In this document: positions 22,051 through 36,117 of the stretch, one piece after another
Position numbering within the stretch: the stretch's first letter is position 1
Layout of the letters: each line of letters begins with the position of its first letter
Source of the DNA: Petrolisthes cinctipes
Lineage: Eukaryota; Arthropoda; Malacostraca; Decapoda; Porcellanidae
Length of the DNA: 64,000 nucleotides
Assembly: GCA_033782935.1 (NCBI GenBank)
Contig: JAWQEG010000283.1
Location: forward strand, 2,232,001 to 2,296,000
Direction: 5' to 3'
Notes under the pieces: generated by a model
Database searches by the model: none
What the model was told of the DNA's origin: nothing
Seen by the model: the letters and a program-made list of their open reading frames with translations, nothing else
Program-made: the position numbers and the translations under genes

Positions 22051-25000
22051 TTTCAAAATATAGGCTAAAAACATGCTAAAAATCGATCTTTTAGGTGCCA
22101 AAAAGTCGATATCTCAAATTCAGTCCCAAACACCCGAAAATTCGATATTTAGGGGTCCCAGAAGCGATCTGTACATGCCTACTCCGTGTTAGAGTATTTT
22201 CAAAATACATGCTCAAAACATACTGAAAATCGATCTTTTAGGTGCCCAAAAGTCGATATGTGCATGCATCTTCAGTACCCGTTTATATCTCAAATTCAGG
22301 CTCAAAACACCCGAAAATTCGATATTTTGGGGTCCCAAAAGCGATCTGTACATGCCTACTCCGTGTTAGAGTATTTTCAAAATTCAGGCCCAAAACATGC
22401 TGAAAATCGATATTTTTGGTGCCCAAAGTCAATATGTGCATGTATCTTCTGTACCCGTTTATATCTCAAATTCAGGCTCAAAACACCCGAACATTCAATA
22501 TTTTGGGGTCCCAGAAGCAATCTGTACATGCCTACACAGTGCTAGAATATTTTCAAAATATAGGCTAAAAACATGCTAAAAATCGACATTTTAGGTGCCA
22601 AAAAATCGATATCTCAAATTCAGTCCCAAAACACCCGAAAATTCGATATTTAGAGGTCCCAGAAGGTATCTGTACATGCCTACTCCGTGTTAGAGTATTT
22701 TCAAAATACACGCCAAAAACATACTGAAAATCGATCTTTTAGGTGCCCAAAAGTCGATATGTGCATGCATCTTCTGTACCCGTTTATATCTCAAATTCTG
22801 GCCCTAAACACCCGAAAATTCGATATTTTGGGGTCCCAGAAGCGATCTGTACATGCCTACACAGTGCTAGAATATTTTCAAAATATAGGCTAAAAACATG
22901 CTAAAAATCGACATTTTAGGTGTCAAAAAATCGATATCTCAAATTCAGTCCCAAAACACCCGAAAATTCGATATTTAGAGGTCCCAGAAGGTATCTGTAC
23001 ATGCCTACTCCGTGTTAGAGTATTTTCAAAATACAGGCCAAAAACATGCTGAAAATCGATCTTTTAGGTGCCCAAAAGTCGATATGTGCATGCATCTTCT
23101 GTACCCGTTTATATCTCAAATTCTGGCCCTAAACACCCGAAAATTCGATATTTTGGGGTCCCAGAAGCGATCTGTACATGCCTACTCCGTGTTAGAGTAT
23201 TTTCAAAATTCAGGCCCAGAACATGCTGAAAATCGATATTTTTGGTGCCCAAAGTCAATATGTGCATGTATCTTCTGTACCCGTTTATATCTCAAATTCA
23301 GGCTCAAAACACCCGAAAATTCAATATTTTGGGGTCCCAGAAGCAATCTGTACAGTGGTAGAATATTTTCAAAATATAGGCTAAAAACATGCTAAAAATC
23401 GATCTTTTAGGTGCCAAAAAGTCGATATCTCAAATTCAGTCCCAAACACCCGAAAATTCGATATTTAGGGGTCCCAGAAGCGATCTGTACATGCCTACTC
23501 CGTGTTAGAGTATTTTCAAAATACATGCTCAAAACATACTGAAAATCGATCTTTTAGGTGCACAAAAGTCGATATGTGCATGCATCTTCAGTACCCGTTT
23601 ATATCTCAAATTCAGGCTCAAAACACCCGAAAATTCAATATTTTGGGGTCCCAGAAGCAATCTGTACATGCCTACTCCGTGTTAGAGTAGTTTCAAAATT
23701 CAGGCCCAAAACATGCTGAAAATCGATATTTTTGGTGCCCAAAGTCAATATGTGCATGTATCTTCTGTACCCGTTTATATCTCAAATTCAGGCTCAAAAC
23801 ACCCGAAAATTCAATATTTTGGGGTCCCAGAAGCAATCTGTACATGCCTACACAGTGCTAGAATATTTTAAAATATAGGCTAAAAACATGCTGAAAATCG
23901 ACATTTTAGGTGCCAAAAAATCGATATCTCAAATTCAGTCCCAAAACACCCAAAAATTCGATATTCAGAGGTCCCAGAAGGTATCTGTACATGCCTACTC
24001 CGTGTTAGAGTATTTTCAAAATACAGGCCAAAAACATACTGAAAATCGATCTTTTAGGTGCCCAAAAGTCGATATGTGCATGCATCTTCTGTACCCGTTT
24101 ATATCTCAAATTCTGGCCCTAAACACCCGAAAATTCGATATTTTGGGGTCCCAGAAGCGATCTGTACATGCCTACTCCGTGTTACAGTATTTTCAAAATT
24201 CAGGCCCAAAACATGCTGAAAATCGATATTTTTGGTGCCCAAAGTCAATATGTGCATGTATCTTCTGTACCCGTTTATATCTCAAATTCAGGCTCAAAAC
24301 ACCCGAAAATTCAATATTTTGGGGTCCCAGAAGCAATCTGTACAGTGCTAGAATATTTTCAAAATATAGGCTAAAAACATGCTAAAAATCGATCTTTTAG
24401 GTGCCAAAAAGTCGATATCTCAAATTCAGTCCCAAAACACTCGAAAATTCGATATTTAGGGGTCCCAGAAGCGATCTGTACATGCCTACTCCGTGTTAGA
24501 GTATTTTCAAAATACATGCTCAAAACATACTTAAAATCGATCTTTTAGGTGCACAAAAGTCGATATGTGCATGCATCTTCAGTACCCGTTTATATCTCAA
24601 ATTCAGGCTCAAAACACCCGAAAATTCAATATTTTGGGGTCCCAGAAGCAATCTCTACATGCCTACTCAGTGTTAGAGTATTTTCAAAATACAGGCCCAA
24701 AACATGCTGAAAATCGATATTTTAGATGCCCAAAGTCAATATGTGCATGTATCTTCTGTACCCGTTTATATCTCGAATTCAGGCTCAAAACACCCGAAAA
24801 TTCAATATTTTGGGGTCCCAGAAGCAATCTGTACATGCCTACACAGTGCTAGATTATTTTCAAAATATAGGCTAAAAACATGCTAAAAATCGACATTTTA
24901 GGTGCCAAAAAATCGATATCTCAAATTCAGTCCCAAAACACCCGAAAATTCGATATTTAGAGGTCTCAGAAGGTATCTGTACATGCCTTCTCCGTGTTAG

Positions 25001-28000
25001 AGTATTTTCAAAATACAGGCCAAAAACATACTGAAAATCGATCTTTTAGGTGCCCAAAAGTCGATATGTGCATGCATCTTCTGTACCCGTTTATATCTCA
25101 AATTCTGGCCCTAAACACCCGAAAATTCGATATTTTGGGGTCCGAGAAGCGATCTGTACATGCCTACTTCGTGTTAGAGTATTTTCAAAATTCAGGCCCA
25201 AAACATGCTGAAAATCGATATTTTTGGTGCCCAAAGTCAATATATGCATGTATCTTCTGTACCCGTTTATATCTCAAATTCAGGCTCAAAATACACGAAA
25301 ATTCAATATTTTGGGGTCCCAGAAGCAATCTGTACAGTGCTAGAATATTTTCAAAATATAGGCTAAAAACATGCTAAAAATCGATCTTTTAGGTGCCAAA
25401 AAGTCGATATCTCAAATTCAGTCCCAAAACACCCGAAAATTCGATATTTAGGGGTCCCAGAAGCGATCTGTACATGCCTACTCCGAGTTAGAGTATTTTC
25501 AAAATACATGCTCAAAACATACTGAAAATCGATCTTTTAGGTGCACAAAAGTCGATATGTGCATGCATCTTCAGTACCCGTTTATATCTCAAATTCAGGC
25601 TCAAAACACCCGAAAAATCAATATTTTGGGGTCCCAGAAGCAATCTGTACATGCCTACACAGTGCTATAATATTTTCAAAATATAGGCTAAAAACATGCT
25701 GAAAATCGACATTTTAGGTGCCAAAAAAATCGATATCTCAAATTCAGTCCCAAAACACCCGAAAATTCGATATTTAGAGGTCCCAGAAGGTATCTGTACA
25801 TGCCTACTCCGTGTTAGAGTATTTTCAAAATACAGGCCAAAAACATACTGAAAATCGATCTTTTAGGTGCCCAAAAGTCGATATGTGCATGCATCTTCTG
25901 TACCCGTTTATATCTCAAATTCTGGCCCTAAACACCCGAAAATTCGATATTTTGGGGTCCCAGAAGCGATCTGTACATGCCTACTCCGTGTTAGAGTATT
26001 TTCAAAATACAGGCCAAAAACATACTGAAAATCGATATTTTTGGTGCCCAAAGTCAATATGTGCATGTATCTTCTGTACCCGTTTATATCTCAAATTCAG
26101 GCTCAAAACACCCGAAAATTCAATATTTTGGGGTCCCAGAAGCAATCTGTACATGCCTACACAGTGCTAGAATATTTTCAAAATATAGGCTAAAAACATG
26201 CTGAAAATCGACATTTTAGGTGCCAAAAAATCGATATCTCAAATTCAGTCCCAAAACACCCGAAAATTCGATATTTAGAGGTCCCAGAATGTATCTGTAC
26301 ATGCCTACTCCGTGTTAGAGTATTTTCAAAATACAGGCCAAAAACATACTGAAAATCGATCTTTTAGGTGCTCAAAAGTCGATATGTGCATGCATCTTCT
26401 GTACCCGTTTATATCTCAAATTCTGGCCCTAAACACCCGAAAATTCGATATTTTGGGGTCCCAGAAGCGATCTGTACATGCCTACTCCGTGTTAGAGTAT
26501 TTTTAAAATTCAGGCCCAAAACATGCTGAAAATCGATATTTTTGGTGCCCAAAGTCAATATGTGCATGTATCTTCTGTACCCGTTTATATCTCAAATTCA
26601 GGCTCAAAACACCCGAAAATTCAATATTTTGGGTTCCCAGAAGTAATCTGTACAGTGCTAGAATATTTTCAAAATATAGGCTAAAAACATGCTAAAAATC
26701 GATCTTTTAGGTGCCAAAAAGTCGATATCTCAAATTCAGTCCCAAAACACCCGAAAATTCGATATTTAGGGGTCCCAGAAGCGATCTGTACATGCCTACT
26801 CAGTGTTAGAGTATTTTCAAAATACATGCTCAAAACATACTGAAAATCGATCTTTTAGGTGCACAAAAGTCGATATGTGCATGCATCTTCAGTACCCGTT
26901 TATATCTCAAATTCAGGCTCAAAACACCCGAAAATTCAATATTTTGGGGTCCCAGAAGCGATCTGTACATGCCTACTCCGTGTTAGAGTATTTTCAAAAT
27001 TCAGGCCCAAAACATGCTGAAAATCGATATTTTTGGTGCCCAAAGTCAATATATGCATGTATCTTCTGTACCCGTTTATATCTCAAATTCAGGCTCAAAA
27101 CACCCGAAAATTCAATATTTTGGGGTCCAAGAAGCAATCTGTACATGCCTACACAGTGCTAGAATATTTTCAAAATATAGGCTAAAAACATGCTGAAAAT
27201 CGACATTTTATGTGCCAAAAAATCGATATCTCAAATTCAGTCCCAAAACACCCGAAAATTCGATATTTAGAGGTCCCAGAATGCATCTGTACATGCCTAC
27301 TCCGTGTTAGAGTATTTTCAAAATACAGGCCAAAAACATACTGAAAATCGATCTTTTAGGTGCTCAAAAGTCGATATGTGCATGCATCTTCTGTACCCGT
27401 TTATATCTCAAATTCTGGCCCTAAACACCCGAAAATTCGATATTTTGGGGTCCCAGAAACGATCTGTACATGCCTACTCCGTGTTAGAGTATTTTTAAAA
27501 TTCAGGCCCAAAACATGCTGAAAATCGATATTTTTGGTGCACAAAGTCAATATGTGCATGTATCTTCTGTACCCGTTTATATCTCAAATTCAGGCTCAAA
27601 ACACCCGAAAATTCAATATTTTGGGTTCCCTGAAGCAATCTGTACAGTGCTAGAATATTTTCAAAATATAGGCTAAAAACATGATAAAAATCGATCTTTT
27701 AGGTGCCAAAAAGTCGATATCTCAAATTCAGTCCCAAAACACCCGAAAATTCGATATTTAGGGGTCCCAGAAGCGATCTGTACATGCCTACTCCGAGTTA
27801 GAGTATTTTCAAAATACATGCTCAAAAAATACTGAAAATCGATCTTTTAGGTGCACAAAAGTCGATATGTGCATGCATCTTCAGTACCCGTTTATATCTC
27901 AAATTCAGGCTCAAAACACCCGAAAAATCAATATTTTAGGGTCCCAGAAGCAATCTGTACATGCCTACACAGTGCTAGAATATTTTCAAAATATAGGCTA

Positions 28001-29109
28001 AAAACATGCTGAAAATCGACATTTTAGGTGCCAAAAAATCGATATCTCAAATTCAGTCCCAAAACACCCGAAAATTCGATATTTAGAGGTCCCAGAAGGT
28101 ATCTGTACATGCCTACTCCGTGTTAGAGTATTTTCAAAATACAGGCCAAAAACATACTGAAAATCGATCTTTTAGGTGCCCAAAAGTCGATATGTGCATG
28201 CATCTTCTGTACCCGTTTATATCTTAAATTCTGGCCCTAAACACCCGAAAATTCGATATTTTGGGGTCCCAGAAGCGATCTGTACATGCCTAGTCCGTGT
28301 TAGAGTATTTTCAAAATTCAGGCCCAAAACATGTTGAAAATCGATATTTTTGGTGCCCAAAGTCAATATGTGCATGTATCTTCTGTACCCGTTTATATCT
28401 CAAATTCAGGCTCAAAACACCCGAAAATTCAATATTTTGGGGTCCCAGAAGCAATCTGTACATGCCTACACAGTGCTAGAATATTTTCAAAATATAGGCT
28501 AAAAACATGCTGAAAATCGACATTTTAGGTGCCAAAAAATCGATATCTCAAATTCAGTCACAAAACACCCGAAAATTCGATATTTAGAGGTCCCAGAATG
28601 TATCTGTACATGCCTACTCCGTGTTAGAGTATTTTCAAAATACAGGCCAAAAACATACTGAAAATCGATCTTTTAGGTGCTCAAAAGTCGATATGTGCAT
28701 GCATCTTCTGTACCCGTTTATATCTCAAATTCTGGCCCTAAACACCCGAAAATTCGATATTTTTGGGTCCCAGAAGCGATCTGTACATGCCTACTCCGTG
28801 TTAGAGTATTTTTAAAATTCAGGCCCAAAACATGCTGAAAATCGATATTTTTGGTGCCCAAAGTCAATATGTGCATGTATCTTCTGTACCTGTTTATATC
28901 TCAAATTCAGGCTCAAAACACCCGAAAATTCAATATTTTGGGTTCCCAGAAGTAATCTGTACAGTGCTAGAATATTTTCAAAATATAGGCTAAAAACATG
29001 CTAAAAATCGATCTTTTAGGTGCCAAAAAGTCGATATCTCAAATTCAGTCCCAAAACACCCGAAAATTCGATATTTAGGGGTCCCAGAAGCGATCTGTAC
29101 ATGCCTACT

Positions 29110-32100
29110 CCGTGTTAGAGTATTTACAAAATACAAGCTCAAAACATACTGAAAATCGATCTTTTAGGTGCACAAATGTCGATATGTGCATGCATCTTCA
29201 GTACCCGTTTATATCTCAAATTCAGGCTCAAAACACCCGAAAATTCAATATTTTGGGGTCCCAGAAGCAATCTGTACATGCCTACTCAGTGTTAGAGTAT
29301 TTTCAAAATACAGGCCCAAAACATGCTGAAAATCGATATTTTAGATGCCCAAAGTCAATATGTGCATGTATCTTCTGTACCCGTTTATATCTCAAATTCA
29401 GGCTCAAAACACCCGAAAATTCTATATTTTGGGGTCCCAGAAGCAATCTGTACATGCCTACACAGTGCTAGAATATTTTCAAAATATAGGCTAAAAACAT
29501 GCTGAAAATCGATATTTTAGGTGCCAAAAAATCGATATCTCAAATTCAGTCCCAAAACACCCGAAAATTCGATATTTAGAGGTCCCAGAAGGTATACGTA
29601 CATGCCTACTCCGTGTTAGAGTATTTTCAAAATACAGGCCAAAAACATACTGAAAATCGATATTTTTGGTGCCCAAAGTCAATATGTGCATGTATCTTCT
29701 GTACCCGTTTATATCTCAAATTCAGGCTCAAAACACCCGAAAATTCAATATTTTGGGGTCCCAGAAGCAATCTGTACATGCCTACTCAGTGCTAGAATAT
29801 TTTCAAAATATAGGCTAAAAACATGCTAAAAATCGATCTTTTAGGTGCCAAAAAGTCGATATCTCAAATTCAGTCCCAAAACACCCGAAAATTCGATATT
29901 TAGGGGTCCCAGAAGCGATCTGTACATGCCTACTCCGTATTAGAGTATTTTCAAAATACATGCTCAGAACATACTGAAAATCGATCTTTTAGGTGCACAA
30001 AAGTCGATATGTGCATGCATCTTCAGTACCCGTTTATATCTCAAATTCAGGCTCAAAACACCCAAAAATTCAATATTTTGGGGTCCCAGAAGCAATCTGT
30101 ACATGCCTACTCAGTGTTAGAGTATTTTCAAAATACAGGCCCAAAACATGCTGAAAATCGATATTTTAGATGCCCAAAGTGCATGTATCTTCTGTACCCG
30201 TTTATATCTCAAATTCAGGCTCAAAACACCCGAAAATTCAATATTTTGGGGTCCCAGAAGCAATCTGTACATGCCTACACAGTGCTAGAATATTTTCAAA
30301 ATATAGGCTAAAAACGTGCTAAAAATCGACATTTTAAGTGCCAAAAAATCGATATATCAAATTCAGTCCCAAAACACCCGAAAATTCGATATTTAGAGGT
30401 CCCAGAAGGTATCTGTACATGCCTACTCCGTGTTAGAGTATTTTCAAAATACAGGCCAAAAACATACTGAAAATCGATCTTTTAGGTGCCCAAAAGTCGA
30501 TATGTGCATGCATCTTCTGTACCTGTTTATATCTCAAATTCTGGCCCTAAACACCCGAAAATTCGATATTTTGGGGTCCCAGAAGCGATCTGTACATGCC
30601 TACTCCGTGTTAGAGTATTTTCAAAATTCAGGCCCAAAACATGCTGAAAATCGATATTTTTGGTGCCCAAAGTCAATATGTGCATGTATCTTCTGTACCC
30701 GTTTATATCTCAAATTCAGGCTCAAAACACCCGAAAATTCAATATTTTGGGGTCCCAGAAGCAATCTGTACAGTGCTAGAATATTTTCAAAATATAGGCT
30801 AAAAACATGCTAAAAATCGATCTTTTAGGTGCCAAAAAGTCGATATCTCAAATTCAGTCCAAAAACACCCGAAAATTCGATATTTAGGGGTCCCAGAAGC
30901 GATATGTACATTCCTACTCCGTGCTAGAGTATTTTCAAAATACATGCTCAAAACATACTGAAAATCTATATTTTAGGTGCACAAAAGTCGATATGTGCAT
31001 GCATCTTCAGTACCCGTTTATATCTCAAATTCAGGCTCAAAACACCCGAAAATTCAATATTTTGGGGTCCCAGAAGCAATCTGTACATGCCCACTCAGTG
31101 CTAGAATATTTTCAAAATATAGGCTAAAAACATGCTAAAAATCGATCTTTTAGGTGCCAAAAAGTCGATATCTCAAATTCAGTCCCAAAACACCCGAAAA
31201 TTCGATATTTAGGGGTCCCAGAAGCGATCTGTACATGCCTACTCCGTGTTAGAGTATTTTCAAAATACATGCTCAAAACATACTGAAAATCGATCTTTTA
31301 GGTGCACAAAAGTCGATATGTGCATGCATCTTCAGTACCCGTTTATATCTCAAATTCAGGCTCAAAACACCCGAAAATTCAATATTTTGGGGTCCCAGAA
31401 GCAATCTGTACATGCCTACTCAGTGTTAGAGTATTTTCAAAATACAGGCCCAAAACATGCTGAAAATCGATATTTTAGATGCCCAAAGTCAATATGTGCA
31501 TGTATCTTCTGTACCCGTTTATATCTCAAATTCAGGCTCAAAACACCCGAAAATTCAATATTTTGGGGTCCCAGAAGCAATCTGTACATGCCTACACAGT
31601 GCTAGAATATTTTCAAAATATAGGCTAAAAACATGCTGAAAATCGATATTTTAGGTGCCAAAAAATCGATATCTCAAATTCAGTCCCAAAACACCCGAAA
31701 ATTCGATATTTAGAGGTCCCAGAAGGTATCTGTACATGCCTACTCCGTGTTAGAGTATTTTCAAAATACAGGCCAAAAACATACTGAAAATCGATATTTT
31801 TGGTGCCCAAAGTCAATATGTGCATGTATCTTCTGTACCCGTTTATATCTCAAATTCAGGCTCAAAACACCCGAAAATTCAATATTTTGGGGTCCCAGAA
31901 GCAATCTGTACATGCCTACTCAATGCTAGAATATTTTCAAAATATAGGCTAAAAACATGCTAAAAATCGATCTTTTAGGTGCCAAAAAGTCGATATCTCA
32001 AATTCAGTCCCAAAACACCCGAAAATTCGATATTTAGGGGTCCCAGAAGCGATCTGTACATGCCTACTTCGTGTTAGAGTATTTTCAAAATACATGCTCA

Positions 32101-35100
32101 AAACATACTGAAAATCGATCTTTTAGGTGCACAAAAGTCGATATGTGCATGCATCTTCAGTACCCGTTTATATCTCAAATTCAGGCTCAAAACACCCGAA
32201 AATTCAATATTTTGGGGTCCCAGAAGCAATCTGTACATGCCTACTCAGTGTTAGAGTATTTTCAAAATACAGGCCCAAAACATGCTGAAAATCGATATTT
32301 TAGATGCCCAAAGTCAATATGTGCATGTATCTTCTGTACCCGTTTATATCTCAAATTCAGGCTCAAAACACCCGAAAATTCAATATTTTGGGGTCCCAGA
32401 AGCAATCTGTACATGCCTACACAGTGCTAGAATATTTTCAAAATATAGGCTAAAAACATGCTGAAAATCGATATTTTAGGTGCCAAAAAATCGATATCTC
32501 AAATTCAGTCCCAAAACACCCGAAAATTCGATATTTAGAGGTCCCAGAAGGTATCTGTACATGCCTACTCCGTGTTAGAGTATTTTCAAAATACAGGCCA
32601 AAAACATACTGAAAATCGATATTTTTGGTGCCCAAAGTCAATATGTGCATGTATCTTCTGTACCCGTTTATATCTCAAATTCAGGCTCAAAACACCCGAA
32701 AATTCAATATTTTGGGGTCCCAGAAGCAATCTGTACATGCCTACTCAGTGCTAGAATATTTTCAAAATATAGGCTAAAAACATGCTAAAAATCGATCTTT
32801 TAGGTGCCAAAAAGTCGATATCTCAAATTCAGTCCCAAAACACCCGAAAATTCGATATTTAGGGGTCCCAGAAGCGATCTGTACATGCCTACTCCGTATT
32901 AGAGTATTTTCAAAATACATGCTCAAAACATACTGAAAATCGATCTTTTAGGTGCACAAAAGTCGATATGTGCATGCATCTTCAGTACCCGTTTATATCT
33001 CAAATTCAGGCTCAAAACACCCAAAAATTCAATATTTTGGGGTCCCAGAAGCAATCTGTACATGCCTACTCAGTGTTAGAGTATTTTCAAAATACAGGCC
33101 CAAAACATGCTGAAAATCGATATTTTAGATGCCCAAAGTGCATGTATCTTCTGTACCCGTTTATATCTCAAATTCAGGCTCAAAACACCCGAAAATTCAA
33201 TATTTTGGGGTCCCAGAAGCAATCTGTACATGCCTACACAGTGCTAGAATATTTTCAAAATATAGGCTAAAAACATGCTAAAAATCGACATTTTAAGTGC
33301 CAAAAAATCGATATATCAAATTCAGTCCCAAAACACCCGAAAATTCGATATTTAGAGGTCCCAGAAGGTATCTGTACATGCCTACTCCGTGTTAGAGTAT
33401 TTTCAAAATACAGGCCAAAAACATACTGAAAATCGATCTTTTAGGTGCCCAAAAGTCGATATGTGCATGCATCTTCTGTACCTGTTTATATCTCAAATTC
33501 TGGCCCTAAACACCCGAAAATTCGATATTTTGGGGTCCCAGAAGCGATCTGTACATGCCTACTCCGTGTTAGAGTATTTTCAAAATTCAGGCCCAAAACA
33601 TGCTGAAAATCGATATTTTTGGTGCCCAAAGTCAATATGTGCATGTATCTTCTGTACCCGTTTATATCTCAAATTCAGGCTCAAAACACCCGAAAATTCA
33701 ATATTTTGGGGTCCCAGAAGCAATCTGTACAGTGCTAGAATATTTTCAAAATATAGGCTAAAAACATGCTAAAAATCGATCTTTTAGGTGCCAAAAAGTC
33801 GATATCTCAAATTCAGTCCAAAAACACCCGAAAATTCGATATTTAGGGGTCCCAGAAGCGATATGTACATGCCTACTCCGTGTTAGAGTATTTTCAAAAT
33901 ACATGCTCAAAACATACTGAAAATCGATATTTTAGGTGCACAAAAGTCGATATGTGCATGCATCTTCAGTACCCGTTTATATCTCAAATTCAGGCTCAAA
34001 ACACCCGAAAATTCAATATTTTGGGGTCCCAGAAGCAATCTGTACATGCCTACTCAGTGCTAGAATATTTTCAAAATATAGGCTAAAAACATGCTAAAAA
34101 TCGATCTTTTAGGTGTCAAAAAGTCGATATCTCAAATTCAGTCCCAAAACACCCGAAAATTCGATATTTAGGGGTCCCAGAAGCGATCTGTACATGCCTA
34201 CTCCGTGTTAGAGTATTTTCAAAATACATGCTCAAAACATACTGAAAATCGATCTTTTAGGTGCACAAAAGTCGATATGTGCATGCATCTTCAGTACCCG
34301 TTTATATCTCAAATTCAGGCTCAAAACACCCGAAAATTCAATATTTTGGGGTCCCAGAAGCAATCTGTACATGCCTACTCAGTGTTAGAGTATTTTCAAA
34401 ATACAGGCCCAAAACATGCTGAAAATCGATATTTTAGATGCCCAAAGTCAATATGTGCATGTATCTTCTGTACCCGTTTATATCTCAAATTCAGGCTCAA
34501 AACACCCGAAAATTCAATATTTTGGGGTCCCAGAAGCAATCTGTACATGCCTACACAGTGCTAGAATATTTTCAAAATATAGGATAAAAACATGCTGAAA
34601 ATCGATATTTTAGGTGCCAAAAAATCGATATCTCAAATTCAGTCCCAAAACACCCGAAAATTCGATATTTAGAGGTCCCAGAAGGTATCTGTACATGCCT
34701 ACTCCGTGTTAGAGTATTTTCAAAATACAGGCCAAAAACATACTGAAAATCGATATTTTTGGTGCCCAAAGTCAATATGTGCATGTATCTTCTGTACCCG
34801 TTTATATCTCAAATTCAGGCTCAAAACACCCGAAAATTCAATATTTTGGGGTCCCAGAAGCAATCTGTACATGCCTACTCAGTGCTAGAATATTTTCAAA
34901 ATATAGGCTAAAAACATGCTAAAAATCGATCTTTTAGGTGCCAAAAAGTCGATATCTCAAATTCAGTCCCAAAACACCCGAAAATTCGATATTTAGGGGT
35001 CCCAGAAGCGATCTGTACATGCCTACTCCGTGTTAGAGTATTTTCAAAATACATGCTCAAAACATACTGAAAATCGATCTTTTAGGTGCACAAAAGTCGA

Positions 35101-35700
35101 TATGTGCATGCATCTTCAGTACCCGTTTATATCTCAAATTCAGGCTCAAAACACCCGAAAATTCAATATTTTGGGGTCCCAGAAGCAATCTGTACATGCC
35201 TACTCAGTGTTAGAGTATTTTCAAAATACAGGCCCAAAACATGCTGAAAATCGATATTTTAGATGCCCAAAGTCAATATGTGCATGTATCTTCTGTACCC
35301 GTTTATATCTCAAATTCAGGCTCAAAATACCCGAAAATTCAATATTTTGGGGTCCCAGAAGCAATCTGTACATGCCTACACAGTGCTAGAATATTTTCAA
35401 AATATAGGCTAAAAACATGCTGAAAATCGATATTTTAGGTGCCAAAAAATCGATATCTCAAATTCAGTCCCAAAACACCCGAAAATTCGATATTTAGAGG
35501 TCCCAGAAGGTATCTGTACATGCCTACTCCGTGTTAGAGTATTTTCAAAATACAGGCCAAAAACATACTGAAAATCGATATTTTTGGTGCCCAAAGTCAA
35601 TATGTGCATGTATCTTCTGTACCCGTTTATATCTCAAATTCAGGCTCAAAACACCCGAAAATTCAATATTTTGGGGTCCCAGAAGCAATCTGTACATGCC
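29110..35700 (+). repeat. Tandem duplication of a 2,959-bp block
   Basis: Positions from about 29.1 to 32.7 kb match positions 2,959 bp further on. A shared 8-bp deletion (CCCAAAGTGCATG at 30,180 and 33,139), the change CCCAAAAATTCAATATT at 30,062/33,021 and ACCTGTTTATATC at 30,522/33,481 show common descent. A few private differences (for example 29,966 and 30,911) show that the copies have since diverged slightly. The match ends on the right near 35,710, where CTCAGTGCTAG in one copy corresponds to CTCAGTGTTAG in the other. Confidence 0.9.
31747..31922 (+). repeat. Chimeric A2/B1 subunit (example)
   Basis: The first part reads as A2 (AATACAGGCCAAAAACATACTG) and the second as B1 (ATATTTTTGGTGCCCAAAG, GCATGTATC). 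The switch lies in the shared string CTGAAAATCGAT. A chimera followed by a C subunit gives the 324-bp dimer. Other examples start at 7,270, 29,613, 32,572, 34,706, 35,531, 37,033, 40,352 and 44,496, and one at 25,987 occupies a normal B position. Confidence 0.8.
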
Positions 35701-36117
35701 TACTCAGTGTTAGAGTATTTTCAAAATACAGGCCCAAAACATGCTGAAAATCGATATTTTAGATGCCCAAAGTCAATATGTGCATGTATCTTCTGTACCC
35801 GTTTATATCTCAAATTCAGGCTCAAAACACCCGAAAATTCAATATTTTGGGGTCCCAGAAGCAATCTGTACATGCCTACACAGTGCTAGAATATTTTCAA
35901 AATATAGGCTAAAAACATGCTGAAAATCGATATTTTAGGTGCCAAAAAATCGATATCTCAAATTCAGTCCCAAAACACCCGAAAATTCGATATTTAGAGG
36001 TCCCAGAAGGTATCTGTACATGCCTACTCCGTATTAGAGTATTTTCAAAATTCATGCTCAAAACATACTGAAAATCGATCTTTTAGGTGCACAAAATTCG
36101 ATATGTGCATGCATCTT

